Below, piece by piece: positions 25,357-34,988 of a stretch of DNA of 64,000 bases. A program made the position numbers and the translations under genes. The notes below the pieces were generated by a model, which worked only from the letters and a program-made list of their open reading frames with translations, was not told where the DNA came from and did no database searches. This DNA comes from Piper betle (Eukaryota > Streptophyta > Magnoliopsida > Piperales > Piperaceae): NCBI GenBank assembly GCA_033002965.1, contig JAURVB010003210.1:124001-188000 (forward strand), in the 5' to 3' direction. How positions within the stretch are numbered: position 1 is the first letter of the stretch; every line of letters begins with the position of its first letter.

Positions 25357-25470
25357 GCATGCTGGTAGCTGACTAGAAGCAAGTACTCGCTGTTTGTTTA
25401 ATTATGCATGCGTGCATGCTGGTAGCTGACTAGAAGCAAGCACTTGCTGTTTGTTTAATTATGCATGCGT
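25357..25470. repeat. 57-bp direct tandem duplication
   Basis: GCATGCTGGTAGCTGACTAG starts at 25357 and again at 25414. The two units differ at only a few positions (AGTACTCGC versus GCACTTGC), and both end with TTTAATTATGCATGCGT. Confidence 0.92.
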
Positions 25471-27029
25471 TTACCATAGAACTAGGTGTATATTATAACT
25501 ATTGGAATCTAGTCGAATATCTGCTAGATGCAGTGTATAGAATCGGCTTGATTCTATTTGCACTGGCTGTCAACTTTATTAGTATATTTTTGTGCCTTGA
25601 ACAGGTAAAATATTGAACTGATCAAATTGTTTTATACTAATATATATAATGATGGGTATGTTTTAATATATTAGGTTCAGGTTTCTTGCTAGAACTTAAT
25701 GATCCAAGTGATCAAGCAAGCATCGTGGATGGTCAGGTACTAATTCGTTGAAGATGCGAATAGTTGACCCCATGGAAGGAGTAGCTTATGGCCCTGTGGT
25801 TATTTGTATATGCCATCCCATTATATTATCAAAGCATACGTACTTTCTGAGTATATACTTATATACATAATACAACAGGTATAATTGGGCAATTAGCCAC
25901 TGGATTATAACTTGCAAGAACACTTCCTGTTCCTAATATCTCCTTGGAGGATCATAATTATTGGATCAATGAACGCTGAACAGAAATCCATTTTAAATAT
26001 CCAGTGCACATTAATTAATACATTTTTGTGCCTAATATGCATTTTCCTTTGTTTCTCAGCAAATCAAATTGCTAGCATTTCTGAACTTCCAAGTTGTTCC
26101 ACTTCACATCAATCTGACTCGGAAATGACACAAAGGTAGGGACTTTGGGGCGAATCGTCTCGCTCTGTGACATTGTTCTCTTGAATAATACATATAAGAT
26201 GATGATCATACTATCTTAAATATGAATGGCTTCAACTTTCTAGCCACCTTCGACAACTTTGTGCTTATTGCCATCTGAAAATCAAATATCTTCACATATC
26301 TTCACCAAGTTGAAAATGACTCGATCCAAACATACAATAAACAAACACTCGAAGAGACGGGAATCACAGACAGAGTTAAACCTCTCAATGAAGTTATGGG
26401 TTGTTTATAAATTTCACCAATTTGGCCTCTTGGGCAAGTTGAAAAACCCTGACAACTTAGTTTATAGCATCTTGGGCTGCCTTCTTGAATCTTGACATGA
26501 CCAACAAACATAGTTTTATACTCTTGCATTGAAGAAAAAGAGATGCAGCGAAGCGACGACGGATAGAAATGGAGAAGACAAGGAGAGAGCTCAAGAACAG
26601 GGCAGGTACTCTGCATTACAAATGATGAGAGTGATGTAAGACATAAAAACGTTAATAGGATTCAAGTGACGGCAACTCTGCACCAACCCTTTTCGTTTTC
26701 TTACCACTTTTGTTTCCATGGTGGGCTACCAGAGGTGATGCAAACCGCCATTAAAAAAGATTGTATGAAGTTGGAATCTCGTCACTTCGTTTGGAGCAAG
26801 TGAAAGTGGAGGACGACGGCCGAATATGGTGGTGCGCCGCGGCTCTTGACCGACATCGGCAAGATGTTTCCAAGCGCAAGATTCCAGATGAAATAGGTGG
26901 TTGGTTAATGGGTAGTCACTCATAATTTTCATATAGCGGGAATAAAGTAAGCATGCACACTGTTTAATGAATGCTGTTTTTGCTTAATAAATTATAATCT
27001 CTTAGAACTTTAATTCGTAGAATCATAAT

Positions 27030-27890
27030 AGGGATGGTAAGACAAGCTAAGCTTATTTTAGGTGAGTCTAACCAAGCTGTAAATAAGTTAAACCCGCTTG
27101 CAAGTATTTTATATCCGGCTCGATTCGACTTAAACTCGTACTCGTTCATTTTGGGCTCGAAAAAATATTCGGCTCGAAATAGATAGTTTGTTGAATAACG
27201 AACAAAGCTAGAGTTAAAAAGTATTCGGCTTGACTTGGCTCAAAATTCAAGTTTAATGTGTTTAAACTCAAAAAATACTCGGTTCGACTCGGCTCATTAA
27301 TATTATTGAGGTCATATTAAATTTATATAATAATAGAAAAAAAATTTTGATTTTATTTAAGTGGAGCATGAGCCAAAGACAAACATTTACTCGGTTTGAA
27401 AATATAATGAGCCTATCACAATCCAAACTTAAATTCTATGAATTTTAGACGAGTTGCTCGACCTATAATAAATTAAAAGTTCGTCTAATACTCAAATAAG
27501 TTAAAAAATACTTACAAAAAAATATATTAAATTAAAAAACATTCATAATCTGCTCAACTCGACTTATTTACTGGCTGAACATTGATGATCGGTCATGGCG
27601 ATGCCGTCCGCTTCTGACGGATGCAATACCCGTCGACAAACTAACATAATAAAAAAGAAACCATGGAGCTCTTCTCAGAGCTTTGATTTCACGAACCTTT
27701 TCACTCAAATAGTAAATGGTAAAAGCATAGTCATGTATTAATATTTCACAAACATGGCATAATTTTATTTCAACATAATATACCATGACTTTAGATGAAC
27801 TGATTTGAGACGGTAATTAGTTTTGATTTTGCCCGAGCTCAGCTCGTCCAGTGAGCAACCTGATGAGCCGAGCCCAAAGCTAGAGCCTAT
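27030..27890. repeat. Diverged CTCGACTCG-type dispersed repeat
   Basis: Strings such as GGCTCGATTCGACTTAAACT, TTCGGCTTGACTTGGCTC and GAGCTCAGCTCGTCCAGTGA recall the arms of the hAT-like elements. I could not find matching ends or a target duplication. Confidence 0.4.
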
Positions 27891-28508
27891 CGAATAAGAC
27901 TCAAACCACAGATTATCAAATTAGATTTTATTTTCTGGTAAGAAAGAAGAACAATAGTTAAAAATTAACCAAATTATAGTTAATTGTTTTTGAATATCAT
28001 TTAATATGTCATAACTAGCTTATAATTAGATTTTTTTTCAATTATAATTTAAAAAGTATTATTTATATTCTATTTCAGAATTATAATAATTAACTTTTTA
28101 GGGATTAATATGAAATCTCAAAAAGATGAATAACAAATCAATCAGGCTATTAATTGAATGAACCAATGAATTACTTTCGACTTTATAATTGAATAAATTT
28201 TAAATTTATAAAAAATAAATAATTTAAATATATTTAAATTTAAATTTAAATTTAATTAATTTTAAATATATATATATATATATATATTTAAAACTCATTT
28301 TAACTCAAATCAACTTAAAGTTACCGGCACTCAGATGAATCGTTTGGCAGCCGTACAAGTTATAATTCTTTTTGGTTTAAAAAAAGCATTAATTCTTTTT
28401 CAAAAAGAGCAAAAAGTACACACGTCAGAAGGTTTGAGAGCGGTAAGATACAGGGTGGGCCCCTCATTTTCCGGGAAAAGATTCACGTAGACATTCACTT
28501 TACTCCAA

Positions 28509-28546
28509 TGACGTCACCCCCACTCAAGAGCGTTGTCTATTTAAAG
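28509..28546 (+). promoter_or_regulatory. TGACGTCA motif and TATA-like box of the bHLH gene
   Basis: The palindrome TGACGTCA (28509-28516), a bZIP (TGA/CRE) site, lies 22 bases before TATTTAAA (28539-28546). A pyrimidine-rich leader follows from about 28570. Order and spacing fit a core promoter, giving a leader of about 640 bases before the main start at 29218. Confidence 0.55.
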
Positions 28547-28810
28547 TTGGTCAGACCTCTTTCCCATCTCCAAGCCCCCATCCGATCTCTCCAACTTACT
28601 CTTTTTCGATCAAAATTTACAGTTTTTGATCGAATTTCCCGCCAAATATCTGGGTAGTTTCTGGGTATGGGTGTGGAATTATTATGATCACTTTTAGCTT
28701 GCTCACGTAGGAATTATTATAATTCGTTTTCTGATGTTTTTTTGGCATACGGAGTTGAGAAATTGAGCTGTATTGACAGTTTGTTGTTGTTGTGGTGATT
28801 GCTTGTGCAG

Positions 28811-28840
28811 ATGGAGTCGAGGAGTAGCTCTTCTTGTTGA
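28811..28840 (+). other. Short uORF, 9 codons, in the bHLH leader
   Basis: ATG GAG TCG AGG AGT AGC TCT TCT TGT TGA encodes MESRSSSSC. It starts directly after GTGCAG, a likely acceptor of a leader intron whose donor may be CTGG|GTATGG near 28665. It ends nine bases before the long uORF. Confidence 0.5.
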
Positions 28841-28849
28841 AAACTTGAA

Positions 28850-28981
28850 ATGATCGCTTACGATCTGTTTCGTGTTCTGCTCTTGGAGTTTTCGGAGTGT
28901 AATTGGGACTTTTATTTAAAAGAACAAGTCATGGATAAAGCTAGTTCAGACATTTTAGCAGCGAACTCATCTCCGTTTTAA
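28850..28981 (+). CDS. Candidate conserved-peptide uORF, 43 aa, upstream of the LHW-like bHLH
   Basis: An ATG at 28850 opens 43 codons ending in TAA at 28979-28981. The peptide starts MIAYDLFRVLLLEFSECNWD and continues FYLKEQVMDKASSDILAANS before ending SPF. It lies about 236 bases before the main start, with no intervening intron needed. It is far longer than a chance uORF in AT-rich DNA and looks like real peptide: an amphipathic Leu/Phe-rich N-terminal part and charged middle. Arabidopsis bHLH155 (At2g31280), a LONESOME HIGHWAY-like gene, is annotated with a conserved upstream ORF (CPuORF7). I infer this is its counterpart, but have not compared the peptides. Such uORFs usually lower translation of the main frame and may stall ribosomes in response to a metabolite. 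Confidence 0.65.
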   Translation: MIAYDLFRVLLLEFSECNWDFYLKEQVMDKASSDILAANSSPF

Positions 28982-29217
28982 GCTTTCTTCAGTTTTGCAT
29001 ATAAGTGGTAGCGATCAAGATATCGTTTTGGCAAGGAGGTGAAGAAAAAATAATGCTTACTTTACTGCTCCGTTCCACTTATCCGTCCCTTAGACGTCGG
29101 GCTGGTCTGCGCATAAAGCAAGCTGGACGAAGCTCATACAGAGGGAGCTAGTAGAGTGGTTGTAGTTGTAGGGATTTTGCTTCAACTTTTACCTTTTTAT
29201 AGTGGACATATAGTAGC

Positions 29218-32200
29218 ATGGGAACTGCTGTCTCCGTGAAGCAGCTGTTGAAGAGTGTCTGTGATGATACTCGCTGGAATTATGCAGTCTTTTGGAGGCT
29301 CATTGAGGATGGATCTAGCATGTAAGTTTGTGTTTTGATTGCATTTTTGTAGGTTTTCTGATGATAGTGCCCTGATTTGTTAATTTTGTGGTATTGTTTA
29401 CGAATTTGCAAGAATTATAGTACTTATGTTAATGGGTTGATGTTATCTTGTCTTTGTTATCTGAAGTCTAAAGAAGGGCCTCTTATTGATGGATATTTGT
29501 CCCATAAAAATATGTTATTTTTTTTCGATTGAATTGCTCTTTTTGAAGTCGTTTCTGCTGAATATTACATTTTTTCACGTTGCAAGGAGAAAATATAGTC
29601 TTCAAATTTTATTGATTCTTGTGAATCCAATAATTTGCGCAAGAGAGATTTCAGGGTGTCAAAAATATCTTTGCCTAATACATTTCTTGTTGAGCTTGAA
29701 GTTTATTTAATGTAAAAAGAAAGATAATCTTTGGGGCTGAGCTTTGTACTAGCACAAAGAATTCAACAATATTTGAATCATTGAATTTGACAGACTAGTT
29801 TACAGCATATGTCATAGTCTCCAGTAAAGGACACTTCGTGAACGGTCTTCTGATAGCTTCCTTCTTTCCCTAGGATATTATCCTGGGCTGATGGTTTCTG
29901 GGAGTACCCAAATTCCCACACTGGAGCATCGCTATCAAAAAATTCTATGGAGCTCATGTCAGGCTGTTTGCACACATATGGTGAAGGGTAAGTGCAATCT
30001 GAATTTCATGATGTTTTCTGTACATATACCATTGCTGTTATGGTTGTTTAAATTTTGATTTAGGCATGTCAATCCAGTAAGGTTGATCGGGTGATTTGCA
30101 ATTTGTGCACCCAAACATAATGGTGGGTGTGCTCTGGAGTAGGTGGAAGAGAGATAGAGTTAGCATCCTGGGCTACTGAGTTATTAAAGTATACAAGATG
30201 AACGTAAATTTTAAGTATATGTTGCTTACTTAGACACAACCTTGTAATCGTATCTGTTTGTTTATGTAGGATTGTTGGTACAGTAGCTTCTACGGGGGCG
30301 TACTCCTGGATTTTTTGGACAATGTTATCTCTGAGGAAAATGTTAGTGTCGTCTATTCACTACTGTATAATTATTAATCGTGTGAATCCTTTTACTAACC
30401 ATGTTAATTGTTTTTATACAGTATGTGGGTACTTGGCACCTTCATTTTGGAACAGGGATCAAGGTGAGAATATAAACTGAACCTTATCCTTATTCTATTA
30501 GGCTGGTACGTATGGTGATTGATACTTCTTGAATTGCTTTACAGACCGTTTTACTTGTCCCTATATTTCCACATGGAGTTGTGCAGCTTGGTTCGCTAGA
30601 TGTGGTTAGTAGTATTTATTGCAGAAATGAATTTAACTCTTTTTTGGCATACTTGTTTGGGTAAAATTCGATTTTTAACCATATGTCTGTTGTGGGGAAT
30701 CTTGTGGTCATAGATGTCGCCAGATCCCGTGGTGGTAGGTCATGTCAAGAACTTGTTCATGTTGCTAGAAGACTTTCAAGATCGTCAATTTTCGTTGACG
30801 TCAATGTTCAGTGGCTTGCCTGACATGAACCAGACCAAAGTGTTGATGAATGATGCATCTTCTCATGCAATGCCTGTGATGGCTAGCATGTTTCCAGTTT
30901 ATGGTTTTGACATAAAGCAATCACAAGAGTGTACTTATGATGTAGATGTACGTGGAGTTAATCCAACTTATGATGATCATTCAATGGACTTGGGGATTGG
31001 TAACGAGACTATTGATGATACATCTGTTTGCAAGTTTTCAACATCCGAGTGTGAAATCATCTACCATCAGCCGTTTGATGAGTTCTCAGCCATGACCCAC
31101 CCATGGGAGGGTTATCAAGAGCAAGAAAGTAACAAGGACGGTGCCATTTTTGCCAATAATACTAGTTCTCCTTGGGATGCTGTGGAGCAACCGCATGATG
31201 ATAGAGGTGGAGAGATTATGGATGACCGGGTTATTGACTGTCCCCTAAGCTTTGACATGGAGGCAGAACTTCAAGCTGTATTTGCACCCGCCACTGAGGC
31301 AGAAGATGAATCGCTTCTGTGGACAGAAAAAAGCCAGATGAGTGAAGTAGGAGGTTTCTTGCAACCTGATTTTCAGATAATAGATCCATTTCTTGAGGAA
31401 TATTTTGCTGAAGCTAGCACTGTCGAGCCCGTTTTGGTTGCAAGTGTGGCCAATACAGATAGCTCTTCTGAGGATGACATCTCATTTACCTTAACTGATG
31501 AGAACACACCACCAAAGCCCGAAAGGAAAATTGCTAAATCAAGGTTGATGGAAAGTGAATGTGACCATCAATCGTCAGAGATCAATAGCCTTACTCGGCA
31601 GAGTAATGTGGCAGCTGAATATTTCTGTGCTGTGAGTGAAGCCCCACTTGTCAGCTGTCCGTATGACTTTTCGGAGGAAAATGCCAGCACGGTGGTCAAT
31701 GGAGAAGCTCACAAATTTGATATGGGGCATTCAACATCTGGAAAGTGCCCCAAGTCGAGAAAACCTGATGGAAGAAAGGGAAGGAAAGCTGATGTTCATA
31801 AACAACGTCCTAGGGACAGACAGATGATCCAAGATCGTATTAAGGAGCTTCGTGAGATTGTCCCTGGTGGGGAAAAGGTGTGGGTTTGTGCATTTCATGT
31901 AATCAATTTCTGGTCTACACAATTAGTTTCTGGGCATTCGTATAACTTATTTTGTTTGTGATTTTTCTTTTTGCAGTGTAGTATTGATGCGCTCTTGGAA
32001 CGTGCTGCAAATCATATGCACTTCTTGCGAAGAGTTACCAGCCAAGCTGAAAAATTGAGCAAATGTCGGCAATCAAAGGAGGTATTATATATACATGAAG
32101 ATTTTGATAATAGAGAAAGCAGCTGAGAGCCAACGAATTAGATACATGAAGATACAAAGAAAGAGAATTGCTTATTTATGGATAATGTTGGGTGAAATAA

Positions 32201-32821
32201 CATTTATTTGGGTTGTAATTGGCTTGTCAGAGGGACTAGTTCCCATTGTTCATTTGAAAAAAATGGCTGTGTTGCAAATAATTCATTTAGCTGTTCTTTT
32301 TACTGATTACCAGGTTCACGATGAGAACTTAAACAAGGCACCTCCAAGTGATTCAAACCGGGGTGGTTTTGCTCAGAGAAGTCAGCCTGAGTTCTTCCCT
32401 ATAACAGTGGGAAACCTGGATCACCCTGAGCACATTCTTGTGGAGGTTTTCTTCTTCTCCAACTCCAAATTTCAGCATCTTATTTTTGTACAATCTTGTC
32501 TCATTTTTTTTCTCTTTGCAGGTTCTATGCGAAGAACAAAGCCTTTTTTTAGAGATTGCCCAAGTCATTAGGCGATTGAAGCTAATTATACTTGAAGGTG
32601 TCATGGAAACGCGGTCTGACCATAAATGGGCTTGCTTCATCGTAGAGGTATTCGATTCATAATTCAAGTAGCATCCAATCTCACATGCACTGCATTTCCT
32701 TACATGCAGCAAGAAACTGCTAATTCATATTCTGTGACAGACTCCACGAGGCTTCCAACAAGTTGAGATAGTTTGGCCACTTATACTGCTGCTACAGACC
32801 AAGCGTGGCATGCGTTTCTAG
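29218..32821 (+). CDS. LONESOME HIGHWAY-like bHLH transcription factor; frame broken in exon 3
   Basis: LHW-type bHLH proteins dimerise with TMO5-type bHLHs to drive vascular cell divisions and local cytokinin synthesis. Exons: 29218-29321, 29874-29987, 30270-30341, 30422-30463, 30545-30604, 30714-31877, 31977-32081, 32314-32445, 32522-32647, 32741-32821. The N-terminal GAF/MYC-N-like region reads VKQLLKSVCDDTRWNYAVFW, GIVGTVASTGAYSW, YVGTWHLHFGTGIK and FPHGVVQLGSLDV. The bHLH is RPRDRQMIQDRIKELREIVP with CSIDALLERAANHMHFLRRV and lacks the usual His-Glu-Arg DNA contacts, as in this subfamily. The ACT-like tail is VLCEEQSLFLEIAQVIRRLK with GVMETRSDHKWACF. Exon 3 has a T6 run (30311-30316) where the family frame (IF-LDNVISEEN) needs one more base. 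With that base all ten exons join in phase, giving about 666 aa; as written the frame closes early. A downstream ATG (30714) would skip the N-terminal domain. Confidence 0.85.
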
Positions 32822-33396
32822 GATAGCTTTTAATGTGCTTGGAACAGTCCCACAAAAAAGAAGTTTTCATGGTTTGTAGGCATGGAACAATAGTTTTACT
32901 TGGGACCTTTTTTTCCTCCTTAAGGAATGTCGATGTAGTTCCTATGATTTTCAGTACCGTAGGTGAAGATGGTTTTGCAGCAGATAGAATTAATACATTG
33001 TTTTACTTGATGTCGATAACAGAACCTCATAGAACTCAAATAAGCTCAAAATGTTCCACTCGTCAAGAATTTAGCTCCTCTATGCATAATTTCATTCACA
33101 TACACTTGTTCGTTGGAATCAAAGTTCGATAGATACCATTTAGCATGAAAACTGGCGTCTGCCAGATGTGCTTCTGCTGATCAAACACAACATACTCGAT
33201 TTCCATAAAACACATTTACATGGAATTTTTTCAACCAAATTTATTCCACCAAATACACAGACTACACTCCACTCCAAGCTAATTGAACCAAGAACATCGA
33301 TTCTTAAGAAGATCTCCATGTCCAATCCAATCGTAATTCAGACTCTTTTCTTCCTTTGGAAGAGAATGAGGATGGTTTGAGTTCATTTTATATCGA
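32822..33396. other. Spacer between convergent 3' ends
   Basis: The bHLH gene (+) and the PP2C gene (-) end facing each other 575 bases apart. The stretch should hold both 3' UTRs. Short open frames here match nothing I know. Confidence 0.6.
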
Positions 33397-34738
33397 CTAC
33401 TGCTGCAACTTGTTCCTCTTGAGGTCGATCACCACCACGCTCACGTTGTCCTGGCTCTGCCTCGCCAACGCCAACTTGGTCAGCAACATCGCCGCATCCC
33501 GGCAACCTTTGTCGCCGGCGCCGCACTCCGACTCCGACTGCGATCTGAGGCACATCCGAGCAACCTCGCAGGCGGTGTCGTTGGGCACCACATCCCACAG
33601 CCCGTCGCTGGCCAGGATCAAGCACTCGTCATCCTCCGACCTCGCCGTCACCGTCACCTGCGGCACCGCGCTTACATACGGCTTCAAGTAGTTGTTCCCT
33701 GTACATCGAAATTTGCAATGGAATATCAGTATCTTCAGTTTCATATCAATGTCGTCAATGATATCAGATTGAATTCATTTTTTTGCCTACCTATAGCTCG
33801 TGACATGGCTAGCACGCCCAAAACTCTGGCGCCGTTCCAGTATATGACCCGTCCGCCGGCTTCTTCGATTCGTTGCAGCTCATCTGGTCGATCCGGCTGT
33901 TTTGAACACAACAACAACGATTTGAGTTTTTCGAGTTTTCTTGGTTTTTTGATGGGAAAGGTTGCATTTTTTCGAGTTTAGCGTCGCACAGACCTTGTGA
34001 TCGGAGGAAAGGGGGACGGCCTTCCCGCCGCGGCAAAGCACGGCGCGGGAGTCGCCACAGTTGCCGACAACGATCTCGTCCGGGGTGACGACGGCCACCA
34101 CGGCGGTTGACCCGACGGCGTCGCAGAGCGGCGACTGGAGCTCGCACCGGCAGCGCGCGCCGTCGTCCTTGTCCGCCGCCGCCACGATCTCGTCCATCCT
34201 CGCGAAGCTCCTCTCCATCACCCCTTCCCAGTCCTCCCCGGCGGCCCCCTGCATCTCCTCCCCCACGAGACCGCACATCTCGTCCTTGCAAGACACCGCA
34301 ACCTGATCCAAAAACCCGACACAAACCCACAAATCAGAAAAAAACAACCACAAAAAGATCGAAACTTTTCACCGATTTCCGAAAACCTCAGATCATTACA
34401 TGAGAGCATCCATGGCCGTCGAAGACGCCGAAGAAGTGCACCCCGCCCCGCCGTCGACAAAACCCAAGCCGCACCGCCACCGCATCCTCCATATCCCGCC
34501 TCCGTCCGATGAACGACGTCACGCCGTACCTCGGCACCCAACCCGCCGCCTCCTCCACCCGACCCGCCGACCTCTCCACTGTCTTTTCGCACTCCCACGC
34601 CGGCGCCGGCGCCACCTTCCTCCGCTTACCCTCCTCCTCCAAGGAGGTCCCGGCAACGACCCTATCCCGACGGAGCTCCATCCGGCGCCGGCGAGCGGCC
34701 CTCGACGCCGGCGGCGAATCGCAGCAGACCTCTGCCAT
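33397..34738 (-). CDS. Clade A protein phosphatase 2C, ABA co-receptor type, 351 aa
   Basis: Clade A PP2Cs dephosphorylate SnRK2 kinases to hold ABA signalling off and are inhibited by ABA-bound PYR/PYL receptors. Exons in coding order: 34400-34738, 33994-34302, 33791-33896, 33397-33698; they sum to 352 codons with clean phases. Motifs: RRDMEDAV (residues 80-87), FGVFDGHG (103-110, metal-binding Asp107), GSTAVVAVV (177-185), [11 protein letters not shown] (192-202), [17 protein letters not shown] (236-252), [10 protein letters not shown] (279-288) and [10 protein letters not shown] (335-344). Trp236 is the 'lock' Trp that contacts ABA-bound receptors, which supports clade A. The short basic N-terminus ([11 protein letters not shown], then EEEGKRRK) could be a nuclear signal. 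After SRAIG most relatives have Asp, but here it is Asn253. The gene resembles the AHG3/PP2CA/HAI branch, though I cannot place it exactly. ABRE-like sites lie upstream. Confidence 0.93.
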
Positions 34739-34881
34739 GGAAGACGCTTCAATCTCCGACGAAGCGCGAGAGCGCGGGTTGGGTTTGTATAGAGTGGGGA
34801 AGACGGGCTGCCCGGGCCTTGCGGACAGGCCGGTTCGATCTGAACCGTTGATCTTCGTTTCGGAGGCCGGCTCTCGTGCGA

Positions 34882-34988
34882 CACGCGTGGTTTCTCCTAA
34901 TGGGATTCAACGCGGGGGGTGGGCCCGAATCTGTGGTGGCGACACGTCATCCGGCGCGTGTGGTGTGGGCACGTAGAGAGAGACGTGG
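34882..34988. promoter_or_regulatory. Cluster of ABRE and CE3-like motifs upstream of the PP2C gene
   Basis: Within 107 bases, 145-250 bp upstream of the start codon, lie CACGCGTG (34882-34889), CACGTC (34943-34948), GCGCGTG (34954-34960), CACGTA (34970-34975) and ACGTGG (34983-34988). ACGT-core ABREs plus CGCGTG coupling elements are typical of ABA-induced promoters. Clade A PP2Cs are known to be induced by ABA as negative feedback. Confidence 0.6.

Larger units (their letters stand above)
23549..28508. other. Long spacer, no recognised gene
   Basis: It holds the TAF12 3' region (possibly to about 24230) and AT-rich DNA. A 57-bp tandem duplication lies at 25357-25470. A diverged repeat with CTCGACTCG/GGCTCG-type strings spans about 27030-27890. 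Open frames at 26302-26932 are short, overlap on both strands and match no family I know. Confidence 0.5.

Noticed and set aside
32095..32712. Frames of 119-158 codons overlapping the bHLH gene
   Set aside because: They mix intron and exon sequence of bHLH exons 7-9 or lie antisense to them.
33356..34976. Long + strand and alternative-frame open frames across the PP2C gene
   Set aside because: They are shadows of the GC-rich PP2C exons on the reverse strand, which carry all family motifs.
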